DNA from: Rhodobacteraceae bacterium HLUCCO07
GTDB lineage: Bacteria > Pseudomonadota > Alphaproteobacteria > Rhodobacterales > Rhodobacteraceae
Length of the DNA: 64,000 nt
NCBI GenBank assembly: GCA_001314705.1
Contig: LJSU01000009.1
Location: forward strand, 248,001-312,000
Reading direction: 5' to 3'
Positions 39,620 through 48,561 of this stretch are shown piece by piece (position 1 is the first letter of the stretch; the number at the start of each line of letters is the position of its first letter). The position numbers were made by a program, and so were the translations under genes. Below the pieces are notes generated by a model. The model ran no database searches. It was not told the origin of the DNA and saw nothing but the letters and a program-made list of their open reading frames with translations.

Positions 39620-40221
39620 GATTCGACCCTTTGGCGAAACTCTTCGCGGCTCAGATGGTAGCGTGGATCGATGAACTCCTCCGCGCGCCTGATCCAGCCG
39701 CCCTTGCCCCCGGCACGGCTGCGCGCGAACTTGCGCGACGCCGGGCGATTGTCGGCAAGCCGGAAATAGTAGTTGCGGCGCGCGATCCCGTAACAATCGA
39801 CGAAATGGTGCGGCGCGGCTTGCGCCGCGTCATGCGCCGCCCTGGCGGTGGCCGGTCCGATCACCCCGTCCACGGCAACCGCATGGCCCATCTGACGCAA
39901 CAGGCGTTGCAGGATTTTCACGGCATTCGTACCGGCATTGACATACATGTCGAACACGCTGGGCCAGAGTGCCTCGGGCAACAGGTCGATCCGCGGACGC
40001 TCGAAATAATGCGCCACGAATATGTCCACGGCCTGCGCGCGCCCCAGGCGCCGGACATCGGCCACATCCACGTCCCCATCCCTGTCGAGATCGAGGCCCA
40101 GCCGGCGCATGGTGTGGATGGTCACGCCATGGTTCGTGGCGCCACCGGGGTCGTCATCATCGCTGACAAAGCCACCCTCGCGGGTCACGATCTCTTCGGC
40201 GATCTCTCGAACGGTACGCAT
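39610..40221 (-). CDS. GTA-type endolysin (GH108 N-acetylmuramidase with PG-binding domain)
   Basis: Cell-wall hydrolase. The GH108 active-site region is VTREGGFVSDDDDPGGATNHGVT (Glu near residue 15, then the D-P-GG-T-N-G pattern); a PG_binding_3 domain covers the C-terminal half (VDGVIGPATARAAHDA, GWIRRAEEF). An inserted Asp-rich loop, LDLDRDGDVDVADVRRLG, looks like a calcium-binding dockerin/EF-hand-like stretch. 203 aa, no signal peptide, hence needing the holin. GAGAGG precedes the ATG. It lies 59 bp after ccmE; an isolated TTAA at 40269 upstream is the only CtrA-like half-site seen. Confidence 0.9.
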   Translation of the reverse strand: MRTVREIAEEIVTREGGFVSDDDDPGGATNHGVTIHTMRRLGLDLDRDGDVDVADVRRLGRAQAVDIFVAHYFERPRIDLLPEALWPSVFDMYVNAGTNAVKILQRLLRQMGHAVAVDGVIGPATARAAHDAAQAAPHHFVDCYGIARRNYYFRLADNRPASRKFARSRAGGKGGWIRRAEEFIDPRYHLSREEFRQRVESWD

Positions 40222-40280
40222 TTTTCTGACCTCTCACCGGTTTCGGCAAGAAGCCTGCTGGCAACGGGTTAACGCCGCTT

Positions 40281-40727
40281 TTAGCTATCGTTCGGTTCCT
40301 GATAGACACCCTGCTCCTTCAGGGCGTCGACCACTTCGCGAGGCATGTAGGTCTCGTCATGCTTGGCAAGGATCTCCGAGGCCTGGAACTCGCCCTTCAC
40401 ATAGCGACCGGTCCCGACCATGCCCTGGTTCTCGGCAAAGAGATCCGGCAAGACCCCGGCATAGGTCACCCGGATCGTTTCCCCGCCATCGGTGACGTTG
40501 AAACTCACCCGTTCCCCCTGGCCACGCACGATGCTGCCCTCCTCGACCAACCCGCCGATGCGGATGGTCTCGGTCTCCGCGGGCGGTTCCATCATCACCT
40601 GCGTGGGCGACATGAAGAAGTTGATGCCATCACGCATCGCATAACCGATCAATCCGGTGGATATGACCAGGGCAACGGCGGCCAGCAAAATCACCTGCAC
40701 ACGGCGTTTCTTCTTCAGGCCCTTCAT
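40281..40727 (-). CDS. ccmE: Heme chaperone CcmE
   Basis: Periplasmic carrier that binds heme covalently and passes it to CcmF/CcmH. N-terminal anchor (VQVILLAAVALVISTGLIGYAM), OB-fold domain, and the heme-binding His in ILAKHDETYMP near residue 123. 148 aa, full length. It lies 24 bp downstream of argC and is followed by the endolysin rather than by ccmF. Confidence 0.97.
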   Translation of the reverse strand: MKGLKKKRRVQVILLAAVALVISTGLIGYAMRDGINFFMSPTQVMMEPPAETETIRIGGLVEEGSIVRGQGERVSFNVTDGGETIRVTYAGVLPDLFAENQGMVGTGRYVKGEFQASEILAKHDETYMPREVVDALKEQGVYQEPNDS

Positions 40728-40751
40728 GGTTCAACCTCGCTCGTGATCCCG

Positions 40752-41780
40752 TCAAGGGAAACAGGGGGCCAACATCAGCCCTTGTGTCTCTTCCAGACCT
40801 AGCATCAGATTGGCATTCTGCAAGGCCTGTCCGCTGCTACCTTTTGTCAGGTTATCCAGCGCCGCGACCACGATCGCCCGGCCCGCGATACGGTCTCCGG
40901 TCACACCGACATGACAGAAATTGCTGCCGCGGACATGGTGCGTGCTGGGCGTCTCGCCAAAGGGCAGGACCGTGACAAAAGGTTCTGCATCATATGCAGC
41001 TGCCAGAACCTCATGCACCTGCCGGGCATCGCCACTCACATACCCCGTTGCCAGTATCCCGCGATTGGCCGGAATCAGGTGCGGCGTGAACTGGATCTTC
41101 ACCTCACGTCCCGCGAGCCTTGAAAACTCCTGGTCGAACTCTCCCAGGTGGCGATGGGTGCCGCCCACGGCATAAGCGTTGTAACCCTCGGACATCTCGG
41201 CATGAAGCAGGTTTTCCCTGAGGCTCCGCCCGGCCCCCGACACCGCGCATTTGAGATCGAGAATGATATCGTCGAGCCCGATCACGTCCGCCGCGATCAA
41301 CGGGCGCAGCATGTATTGCCCCGTCGCGGCATTGCAGCCCGTGCCCGCCACCAGCCGCGCCTTGCGGATCTCGTCACGGTAAAACTCGGTCAGGCCATAA
41401 ACCGCTTCCTTCTGCATCTCGACGGCGCCATGCGGATTGCCATACCACTTTTCATACGCCTCCGGATCACGGAGCCGGAAATCCGCGCTCAGATCGACGA
41501 TCCGCAGGCTCTTGGGCAGGCCCGATATCACCTCCTGGCTGGTCTTGTGCGGCAAGGCGCAGAAACACAGGTCGATCCCGTCAAAGTCGATCTCGTCGAA
41601 ACCGACCATGTCGGGCAGATCGAGATGGCGCAGATGCGGAAACACCTGCGCGAGGCTCTGCCCGGCCTTGGAATGCGCGCCGAGGGCCGCAACTTCCATG
41701 CCGCCATGGGTCGCGATCAGCCGGATCAGCTCGGCCCCGGTATAGCCCGAGGCGCCCAGGATGGCGATTTTATGGGTCAT
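40752..41780 (-). CDS. argC: N-acetyl-gamma-glutamyl-phosphate reductase
   Basis: Third step of arginine synthesis, NADPH-dependent reduction of N-acetylglutamyl phosphate. N-terminal nucleotide site [19 protein letters not shown], then [32 protein letters not shown] and catalytic Cys in [20 protein letters not shown], with [16 protein letters not shown] near the C-terminus. 342 aa. First gene of the minus-strand block leading to ccmE. Confidence 0.96.
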   Translation of the reverse strand: MTHKIAILGASGYTGAELIRLIATHGGMEVAALGAHSKAGQSLAQVFPHLRHLDLPDMVGFDEIDFDGIDLCFCALPHKTSQEVISGLPKSLRIVDLSADFRLRDPEAYEKWYGNPHGAVEMQKEAVYGLTEFYRDEIRKARLVAGTGCNAATGQYMLRPLIAADVIGLDDIILDLKCAVSGAGRSLRENLLHAEMSEGYNAYAVGGTHRHLGEFDQEFSRLAGREVKIQFTPHLIPANRGILATGYVSGDARQVHEVLAAAYDAEPFVTVLPFGETPSTHHVRGSNFCHVGVTGDRIAGRAIVVAALDNLTKGSSGQALQNANLMLGLEETQGLMLAPCFP

Positions 41781-41835
41781 GACAAACCCCTTTTCATGTT
41801 GTCTGGTGATGTTGTGACGAAAAAGCGTGGAAGGC

Positions 41836-42648
41836 TCAAGCGGCCTCGAACTCGATTCGTCGTCGCAGGAACTGCGTGGCGCGGCTGCTCACGGTTTTCG
41901 GATCGCCCGTGGTCAGGAACCGTGCACCCCCGCCCTGTCCGAGCATGTCGGGATGGCGCGCGATGTAATCGGCAAGGCTCTCGGCCACCAGGCTGGCCTG
42001 GCTGAACACCCTGACCCCGGGGCCAAGCGCCGCCTGGAATTCCTTTTCCAGCAGCGGGTAATGCGTGCAGCCCAGCACCGCCGCCTGCGGATCGGGCATC
42101 TTGCGCCTGAGCGCATCGACATGGGATCTGACCAGCGCCTCGGCGAGGATCATGTCACCTTCCTCGATCGCGTCCACGAGCCCGCCACAGGCCTGCGTCT
42201 CGACATCCACACCGATGGCGCGAAAGGCCAGTTCGCGCTGAAACGCGCGGCTCGACACGGTGGTCGGCGTGGCGAAAAGCGCCACGTTGCTGACCGCGAC
42301 CTCGCGCGGCGGGGAATTGTCGCCCCATTGCCGCTCGGTCAGCGCCTCGATCAGCGGCACGAAGACCCCGAGCACCCGCTTGTCGCGCGGAACCCAGTTT
42401 TCCTGCATCCGCCGCAGGGCCGCGGCGCTGGCGGTGTTGCAGGCCAGGATGACAAGGTCACACCCCTCGGCCCAAAGCCGCTCGACCGCCTCGCAGGTCA
42501 GTTGATAGATGTCATCGGGATCGCGCACGCCATAAGGAGCATGGGCATTGTCGGCCATGTAGACGAAAGGCACATCCGGCAGCCGCTTGGTCACCGCGTC
42601 CCAGACCGTCAGGCCACCCAGCCCGCTGTCGAATATCCCTATTGCCAT
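41836..42648 (-). CDS. murI: Glutamate racemase
   Basis: Produces D-glutamate for peptidoglycan. The two catalytic cysteines lie in [13 protein letters not shown] and [14 protein letters not shown]; the N-terminus [19 protein letters not shown] is diagnostic. 270 aa. The ATG at 42648 is chosen since family members begin there; the upstream in-frame codons overlap the next gene. Located 14 bp after the acyltransferase gene. Confidence 0.95.
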   Translation of the reverse strand: MAIGIFDSGLGGLTVWDAVTKRLPDVPFVYMADNAHAPYGVRDPDDIYQLTCEAVERLWAEGCDLVILACNTASAAALRRMQENWVPRDKRVLGVFVPLIEALTERQWGDNSPPREVAVSNVALFATPTTVSSRAFQRELAFRAIGVDVETQACGGLVDAIEEGDMILAEALVRSHVDALRRKMPDPQAAVLGCTHYPLLEKEFQAALGPGVRVFSQASLVAESLADYIARHPDMLGQGGGARFLTTGDPKTVSSRATQFLRRRIEFEAA

Positions 42649-42662
42649 CTGCCCTGCCCGGG

Positions 42663-43541
42663 TTACGCGCGATAATTCTCTTCGAATTCGAACCCGCATT
42701 CGGACGAATCCAGCGGCCTCGGGGACAGGTCATAGGTGGATTTGCGCAGGAAATCCATCATTGCTTTGGCATCCCTGGCACGCCCGTCGAGAGCGTTTCG
42801 GCAAATCGGTTTGCCGATCACCACATCCACATCCGTGTCCACCCGCGCGCGGAACTCCTTGATCAGAAGCCCCATGCGCAGCGTGTAATGCAGGTGGCTG
42901 GCCAGTTGGAAAAGCCGGCTGGTCGAACCGTCGAAGAATATCGGCACGACCGTGGCGTTGGACTTGGCGACCATGCGCGCGGTAAAGGCCCGCCAACCGG
43001 GGTCGAGCGGTCGCGAAAACGGCCGCGCGGCGGTGCTCACCGTGCCGCCCGGGAAAACCCCGATCGCACCGCCCTGATCGAGATAGCGCAGCGCTTCCTT
43101 TCGCGTCTCGAGGTTGAGCTGGATCGCCTCCCTGGTCCCGTCAAAGGAAATCGGCAGGATCACCCGGTTGAGGTCTTCGGCCTTGCAAAAGACATGGTGC
43201 GCGAGGATTCGGAAATTGCCGCGCGCACGGTTCAGGATGTGCCCCATCATGAGCCCGTCGAGAATCCCGTAAGGATGATTGGCGATCAGGATCAACGGCC
43301 CGTTCGCCGGGATATTGGCAAGACTTCCCTCCACCACGTTGAGCCGAAGGTTGTAACGCTCGACGATCACGTCCCAGAAATCCCGCCCCGAGGAGATCTC
43401 GCATTCATAGCCCTGCGCACGCCGGATGAGACCGATCCGCCCGGTGACATTCTCCATGATCCGGATCAGGGCGCGCCCGGCACGTGTCTCGGCAGAATGC
43501 GCATAGGAAATGTCACGGGCAATGTCGCGCTGTCTCATCAC
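42663..43541 (-). CDS. Lysophospholipid acyltransferase-like protein (HX5D variant)
   Basis: Predicted membrane-associated acyltransferase of the PlsC superfamily. The acceptor motif reads [17 protein letters not shown], spacing His-X5-Asp rather than His-X4-Asp, as in the group related to OlsF-type ornithine-lipid acyltransferases; VFPGGTVST is the matching block III and [18 protein letters not shown] block IV. 292 aa, no OlsB GNAT-like domain fused. It could acylate lyso-lipids or ornithine lipid precursor; which is not decidable here. Either of two consecutive ATGs may start it. Confidence 0.8.
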   Translation of the reverse strand: MMRQRDIARDISYAHSAETRAGRALIRIMENVTGRIGLIRRAQGYECEISSGRDFWDVIVERYNLRLNVVEGSLANIPANGPLILIANHPYGILDGLMMGHILNRARGNFRILAHHVFCKAEDLNRVILPISFDGTREAIQLNLETRKEALRYLDQGGAIGVFPGGTVSTAARPFSRPLDPGWRAFTARMVAKSNATVVPIFFDGSTSRLFQLASHLHYTLRMGLLIKEFRARVDTDVDVVIGKPICRNALDGRARDAKAMMDFLRKSTYDLSPRPLDSSECGFEFEENYRA

Positions 43542-43682
43542 TCGACTCGGCTTGAGCGGGTTCGGTTCGGGCCGCCACGCTCATGGCGGCGGCCGGGGCA
43601 GGATACGAACCGACCATGACAGTTTCATGTCGCCGGGCCATGTCATGGCCCCCTGCCCGCGCGGCGCAGTTGCCCGGCCCTG

Positions 43683-46600
43683 TTATTCCGCCGCCTGCAC
43701 GGCGCGTTCGGGCGCGCCATTCAGCAGCCCCAGGATCTCCTCGCGCCGCTGCGCCGCCTTCTCGGCATTCGCCGCCTTGACCGGCCCGAACCCGCGCACC
43801 TTGAGCGGCAATTCCGCAAGCTCCGCGATCAGGTCACGGTTTGACCCGTCCACCCGGGGCAGCCACTCGGCCATGTCGGCCTCGTATTGCGCGATCATCG
43901 CACGTTCCGCCTTGCGTTCCTCGCTGCGCCCGAACGGGTCGAGCGCCGTGCCGCGCAGACGCTTCATGCCCGCCAGCAATCTGAACCACTTCACCATGCC
44001 GGGCCCGAATTCACGCTTGATCGGTCGCCCGTCCGATCCTTCTTTCGACAGGATCGGCGGCGCGAGGTGGAAGGACACCTTGAAATCGCCGTCAAACTCC
44101 GACTTGGCTTTCTCCAGCGTGCTCAGGTGAAGCCGCGCAACCTCGTATTCGTCCTTGTAGGCCAGAACCTTGTGATATCCCTTCGCAACCGCTTCCTTGA
44201 GGCGTGCATCCTCCACGCCATCGACCAGTCTGCGATAGCGCTTGGCCAGCCGGTTGCTCTGATAGGCCCTGAGATGTTCGGCCCGAAACGCGATGCGCTC
44301 CTCCAGTGTCTTGGGCTTGTCGACGACATCCGGGCTCAGCAGTTTCTCAACCTCCTGCGGGTGCAGAACCGCCCAACGCCCGATATCGAACGCCCTGAGG
44401 TTGCCCTCGATCGCAGTGCCGTTGAGGCGGATCGCATCGGTGATCGCCTCGCGGCTCACCGGGATGAGCCCCATCTGCCACGCTCCGCCGAACACCATCA
44501 TGTTGGAAAAGATGCTGTCGCCCAGCGTGACCCGCGCCAGGTCCGAAGCGTCGAACAGGCTCAGACGCTCGCGCAGCCGCGCCTGCAACTGCACTTCCAG
44601 CCGATCCACCGGGATGCGGAACTCGGTGTCTCGGGCAAAATCGCCGGTGATGATCTCGTGGCTGTTGATCACCGCCCCGGTGCGCCCCGTGCTGGTCAGG
44701 CCCAGCGTCTTGGCCCCGGCACTGACCACCAGGTCGCCGCCAATGAGCGCGTGCGCCTCGCCCGTGGCCACGCGCACCGCGTTGATGTCACCGGGCGCGT
44801 TCGCGATGCGCACGTGGATATGCACCGCGCCACCTTTCTGCGCCAGCCCGGCCATTTCCATCATGCCCGCGCCCAGCCCGTCGATCTGCGCCGCCTGCGC
44901 CAGAACAGCGCCGATGGTCACGACCCCGGTGCCACCGACCCCGGTGATCACCACGTTATGGGTGCCGTCGATCGCGGGCAGCTCCGGCTCGGGCAGGTCC
45001 GGCAGATCGAGCTCGGTCGTCGCCTCTTTCCTGACCTTGGCCCCTTCGAGCGTCACGAAACTCGGACAGAACCCCTTGAGACACGAGAAATCCTTGTTGC
45101 ACGAAGACTGGTCGATCGCGCGCTTGCGGCCCAGCTCGGTCTCGACCGGGACGATCGAGACGCAATTCGACTGCACCCCGCAATCGCCGCAGCCCTCGCA
45201 GACATCGGTGTTGATGAACACCCGCTTGTCGATATCGGGAAAGGTGCCGCGCTTGCGGCGGCGGCGTTTCTCGGCAGCACAGGTCTGGATGTAAAGAATG
45301 GCCGATACACCCTTGTATTCACGGAACTTCTCTTGCACCGCATCGAGATCCGCGCGCTCGTGTTTCTCGATCCCGGCCGGGAACTCCGAGAAATCCACAT
45401 CCTCTTTCTGGTCATACACGACGGCCACATGCTCGATCCCGAATGCCTTCAATTCGCGCGCGATCTGATGCGCCGAGAGTCCGCCCTCGTGGGTCTGCCC
45501 GCCGGTCATGGCCACGGCATCGTTGTAGAGGATCTTGTAGGTGATGTTCACACCACTCGCGACGGCCGCGCGGATGGCCTGAAGGCCCGAATGGTTATAG
45601 GTGCCGTCGCCCAGGTTCTGGAACACGTGGTCGCGCGTCGAAAACGGCGCCTCGCCGATCCAGTTGGCGCCCTCGCCGCCCATATGGGTGTATCCCAGCG
45701 TCTCGCGATCCATCCATTGCGCCATGAAATGACAGCCGATCCCGGCATAGGCCCGGCTGCCCTCGGGCACCTTGGTCGAGGTATTGTGCGGACAGCCCGA
45801 GCAGAAATAGGCAAGGCGCGTGGTGATTTCCTCGGCATTGTCGGCGCGCCTGGCTTCGTCCAGCTCGCTCAGCCCGGCCTTGATGCCATCCGTGGCGCGG
45901 CCTTCCTCGATCAGGATCTTGCCCAGCTTCTCGGCCACCATGACGGGATCGAGCGCCCAGCGGGTCGGGAACAGCTCTTCCCCGAACTGGCCCTTTTTCC
46001 AGCCATAGACCCGCCGCCCCTTGCGGTTGTCGAAAATCGCTTCCTTGATCTGCACCTCGAGGAGCTTGCGCTTTTCCTCGACCACGATGATCAGGTCGAG
46101 CCCCTCGGCCCATTCGTTGAACCCCTTCATGTCCAGCGGCCAGACCTGGCCCACCTTGTAGGTGGTGATACCCAGCCGTTCGGCCTCGGCCTCGTCGATC
46201 CCCAGAAGCCCGAGCGCATGTTCGAGGTCGAGCCAGTTCTTGCCATGGCTCACCAGCCCGATCTTCGCGCCCGGCTTGCCCCAGATGCGCTTGTCGATCT
46301 TGTTGGCATAGGCGAAGGCCTCTGCCGCAAAGCGCTTGTGGTCGAGCAGCCGCGCCTCCTGGTCGATCCGGTCATCAACCAGCCGGATATTCAGCCCGCC
46401 CTCGGGCATGGCGAATTCCGGCAGGGCAATCTGAACGCGATCGGGCCGGCCGTCCACCACCGCGGTCGCCTCGACCGTGTCCTTCATCGTCTTGAGACCG
46501 ACCCAGACCCCGGCAAAGCGCGACAGCGCGATCCCGTATATCCCGTAGTCGAGAATCTCCTGCACACCGGCCGGGCTCACCACCGGCATGTAGACATCGA

Positions 46601-47090
46601 CCAGTGCCCATTCGCTCTGGTGCAGCACGGTCGAGGATTCGCCAGTGTGATCGTCACCCATCGCCATCAGAACCCCGCCATGCGGGCTGGTGCCGGCCAT
46701 GTTGGCATGGCGCATCACGTCGCCGGTGCGATCGACCCCCGGCCCCTTGCCGTACCAGAGGCCGAAAACACCGTCGAACTTGCCCTCGCCGCGCAATTCC
46801 GCCTGCTGGCTGCCCCATAACGCCGTCGCGGCCAGATCCTCGTTCAGCCCCGGCTCGAACTTGATGTCATGTTCGGTCAGTATGGACTGCGCACGCGCCA
46901 TCTGAAGATCGACCGCCCCGAGCGGCGATCCGCGATAGCCCGTGACATACCCGGCAGTGTTCAGGCCCGCCTGCATGTCGCGTTGCTTCTGCGCCAGCAT
47001 CAGCCGCACAAGCGCCTGTGTCCCGTTCAAGAGAACCTGCGACTTTTCAAGGTCGTACCTGTCCTGCAATGTCACCTGTTGCTTGCTCAT
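43683..47090 (-). CDS. Indolepyruvate ferredoxin oxidoreductase (fused alpha/beta, IorAB-type)
   Basis: Thiamine diphosphate enzyme oxidatively decarboxylating indolepyruvate and other aryl 2-oxoacids to acyl-CoA. Order: pyrimidine-binding domain (residues ~25-250), TPP domain with GIGCHFMAQWMDRETLGYTHMGGEGANWIGEAPF (~450-490), a two-cluster ferredoxin segment (CEGCGDCGVQSNC ... CNKDFSCLKGFCPSF, ~640-690), the gamma/2-oxoacid domain from GVGGTGVVTIGAVLAQAA (~735), and a C-terminal DUF6537-type helical part. 1135 aa, the large single-chain proteobacterial form. Probably used for aromatic amino acid catabolism; regulated by the divergent LysR gene. Confidence 0.93.
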   Translation of the reverse strand: MSKQQVTLQDRYDLEKSQVLLNGTQALVRLMLAQKQRDMQAGLNTAGYVTGYRGSPLGAVDLQMARAQSILTEHDIKFEPGLNEDLAATALWGSQQAELRGEGKFDGVFGLWYGKGPGVDRTGDVMRHANMAGTSPHGGVLMAMGDDHTGESSTVLHQSEWALVDVYMPVVSPAGVQEILDYGIYGIALSRFAGVWVGLKTMKDTVEATAVVDGRPDRVQIALPEFAMPEGGLNIRLVDDRIDQEARLLDHKRFAAEAFAYANKIDKRIWGKPGAKIGLVSHGKNWLDLEHALGLLGIDEAEAERLGITTYKVGQVWPLDMKGFNEWAEGLDLIIVVEEKRKLLEVQIKEAIFDNRKGRRVYGWKKGQFGEELFPTRWALDPVMVAEKLGKILIEEGRATDGIKAGLSELDEARRADNAEEITTRLAYFCSGCPHNTSTKVPEGSRAYAGIGCHFMAQWMDRETLGYTHMGGEGANWIGEAPFSTRDHVFQNLGDGTYNHSGLQAIRAAVASGVNITYKILYNDAVAMTGGQTHEGGLSAHQIARELKAFGIEHVAVVYDQKEDVDFSEFPAGIEKHERADLDAVQEKFREYKGVSAILYIQTCAAEKRRRRKRGTFPDIDKRVFINTDVCEGCGDCGVQSNCVSIVPVETELGRKRAIDQSSCNKDFSCLKGFCPSFVTLEGAKVRKEATTELDLPDLPEPELPAIDGTHNVVITGVGGTGVVTIGAVLAQAAQIDGLGAGMMEMAGLAQKGGAVHIHVRIANAPGDINAVRVATGEAHALIGGDLVVSAGAKTLGLTSTGRTGAVINSHEIITGDFARDTEFRIPVDRLEVQLQARLRERLSLFDASDLARVTLGDSIFSNMMVFGGAWQMGLIPVSREAITDAIRLNGTAIEGNLRAFDIGRWAVLHPQEVEKLLSPDVVDKPKTLEERIAFRAEHLRAYQSNRLAKRYRRLVDGVEDARLKEAVAKGYHKVLAYKDEYEVARLHLSTLEKAKSEFDGDFKVSFHLAPPILSKEGSDGRPIKREFGPGMVKWFRLLAGMKRLRGTALDPFGRSEERKAERAMIAQYEADMAEWLPRVDGSNRDLIAELAELPLKVRGFGPVKAANAEKAAQRREEILGLLNGAPERAVQAAE

Positions 47091-47141
47091 CTCGCGCCTC
47101 CCGTCTCTTTCGTGCTGAACTTGACGTCAACACCGCTCCAT

Positions 47142-47163
47142 TCCGAAGCATATCCGAAGCATA
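47142..47163. repeat. 11-bp tandem direct repeat in the ior-lysR intergenic region
   Basis: TCCGAAGCATA occurs twice in immediate succession (47142-47152, 47153-47163). A one-helical-turn period puts both copies on the same DNA face, as expected of a protein-binding site. It lies between the ior start and the palindrome. Confidence 0.85.
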
Positions 47164-47171
47164 AGCCTTAT

Positions 47172-47196
47172 GTTAGGTCATAATATGTGACCTAAC
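47172..47196. promoter_or_regulatory. Palindromic operator between ior and lysR genes
   Basis: Perfect 9-bp inverted repeat GTTAGGTCA (47172-47180), seven bases TAATATG, TGACCTAAC (47188-47196). Located 82 bp from the ior start and 102 bp from the lysR start. The size and AT-rich centre suit a LysR-type recognition site, so it probably governs both divergent genes. Confidence 0.75.
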
Positions 47197-47297
47197 AAAG
47201 GGAAAATTCCAATCGCCGCCCACGATTCTGTGAGGATAGGTCTGCCATTGCATGGCGTTTCATGCGATTAAGGCTCAGGTTACGGAAAGTTGCGGAC

Positions 47298-48203
47298 ATG
47301 GATTGGGACAAACTCAGAATATTTCACGCGGTGGCCGACGCGGGATCGCTCACCCATGCCGGTGATGCGCTCCATCTGAGCCAGTCTGCGGTCTCCAGAC
47401 AGATTCGTTCGCTCGAGGAGACCTTGAACACCACCCTCTTTCACCGCCATGCGCGCGGGCTGATTCTCACCGAACAGGGCGAGCTTCTGTTCGATGCGAC
47501 CCGCGCGATGCTCAAGCGCCTCGACGCGGCCACCGCGCGCATACGCGACAGCGAGGACGAGGTTTTCGGCGAGTTGCGCGTGACCACGACCACCGGGTTC
47601 GGCACGCTCTGGCTCGCACCCCGCCTGACCGCCCTTTACGAGAAATACCCCGAACTCAAGATCGACCTCATGCTCGAAGAGCGTGTGCTCGACCTTCCCA
47701 TGCGCGAGGCCGATGTCGCCATCCGCATGAAAGAGCCCTCACAGGCCGATCTGATCCGCAAACGGCTCATGAGCGTCCGGATGCGGCTCTACGCCTCGCC
47801 CGAGTATCTCGCCCGCGCGGGAACGCCGCAATCCCTCGACGATCTGAGCAGGCATCGCCTGATCTGTCAGAATGTCGGCGCCACCCAGGTCGGCGCGGGC
47901 GCCACGCTGGTCCAGGCGCTCTTGAGCAACGAGATCTCTTCGCTGCTGACCGTGAACAACTACTACGGTGTGCTTCAGGGCGTGCTGCATCATCTGGGGA
48001 TCGGCGTCCTGCCCGATTACGTGATCCAGGAGTTTCCGAATCTGCAACAGGTTCTGCCCGAGGTCGACTCGGGCGACATACCGGTCTTCCTCGCCTATCC
48101 CGAAGAGTTGCGACAATCCAAAAGGATCGCCGCATTCCGCGATTTCGTGCAGGAAGAGATCACGATCTATCGCAAACGCGTTAAAAATCAGGCGGCTGAG
48201 TAA
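47298..48203 (+). CDS. LysR family transcriptional regulator
   Basis: N-terminal winged HTH (WDKLRIFHAVADAGSLTHAGDALHLSQSAVSRQIRSLEETL), then an effector-binding periplasmic-protein-like domain (~90-290). 301 aa, typical. The start at MDWDKL is the family norm; the 12-codon upstream extension is basic and unsupported. Divergent from the indolepyruvate oxidoreductase, with a palindrome between them, so likely its regulator. Its 3' end runs into hairpins of a candidate RNA. Confidence 0.93.
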   Translation: MDWDKLRIFHAVADAGSLTHAGDALHLSQSAVSRQIRSLEETLNTTLFHRHARGLILTEQGELLFDATRAMLKRLDAATARIRDSEDEVFGELRVTTTTGFGTLWLAPRLTALYEKYPELKIDLMLEERVLDLPMREADVAIRMKEPSQADLIRKRLMSVRMRLYASPEYLARAGTPQSLDDLSRHRLICQNVGATQVGAGATLVQALLSNEISSLLTVNNYYGVLQGVLHHLGIGVLPDYVIQEFPNLQQVLPEVDSGDIPVFLAYPEELRQSKRIAAFRDFVQEEITIYRKRVKNQAAE

Positions 48204-48385
48204 CAGGTTAACCAGATATGCGCCTCCCGCATATCGGCCATGCTGCGGTCGCAGCATCATTGGGCTTGAACGTGCAGGATGCGCCACTTATTTGAACTTC
48301 TGACGGTGATGTTCGATGGTTATCGCATCACTTTCATACCTCCCTGTTGGACTTAGGCCGAGCTTAGTGCTCGGCCTTTTTTTTT
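48204..48385 (+). ncRNA. Candidate 3'-UTR small RNA with CCUCC loop
   Basis: Hairpin 1: GATATGCG (48215-48222) pairs perfectly with CGCATATC (48228-48235), loop exactly CCTCC. Hairpin 2: ATGCTGC (48240-48246) with GCAGCAT (48251-48257). A further ACCTCCC occurs near 48339, then a strong terminator. Anti-Shine-Dalgarno CCUCC loops plus a terminator characterise the CcsR/cuckoo RNAs of alphaproteobacteria, which arise from mRNA 3' ends. It starts 11 bases after the lysR stop. Confidence 0.5.
48356..48385 (+). terminator. Strong rho-independent terminator
   Basis: GGCCGAGC (48356-48363) pairs with GCTCGGCC (48369-48376), loop TTAGT, followed by nine T. Ends the lysR transcript or the candidate RNA. 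Confidence 0.93.
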
Positions 48386-48515
48386 CGTGATGCCATTTGC
48401 ACCCATTGGCCCCAACCGGTAGGGGGCAATGGGCCGCGAACGGGCCGTTTTGCCGCATTTTCGATCACCCGGAATACGTCATGCGTCCGATGCGTCGCCA
48501 CCCGACAACCAAACG

Positions 48516-48543
48516 AAAAGGGCCACCCGAAGGCGGCCCTTTG
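48516..48543 (-). terminator. Terminator of rplM-rpsI
   Basis: On the minus strand AAAGGGCC (48542-48535) pairs with GGCCCTTT (48524-48517), loop about 10 nt, then TCGTTTGG. Positioned 20 bp past the rpsI stop. Confidence 0.8.
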
Positions 48544-48561
48544 CAAAAAACGTCGAAACGC

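Larger units (their letters stand above)
48204..48561. other. 358-bp intergenic region between lysR and rpsI
   Basis: Holds the candidate RNA (48204-48385), its terminator, a stem CCCATTG.../...CAATGGG near 48403-48433, and the rpsI terminator. A 60-codon minus-strand frame here has no ribosome site and is not called. Confidence 0.6.

Noticed and set aside
43597-43611. GGTTCGTATCCTGCC-like sequence (minus strand) resembling a tRNA T-arm
   Set aside because: No acceptor, D or anticodon arm can be built around it.
43887-46820. 977-codon plus-strand frame over the indolepyruvate oxidoreductase gene
   Set aside because: Long only because GC-rich antisense frames lack stops; the minus-strand protein is clear.
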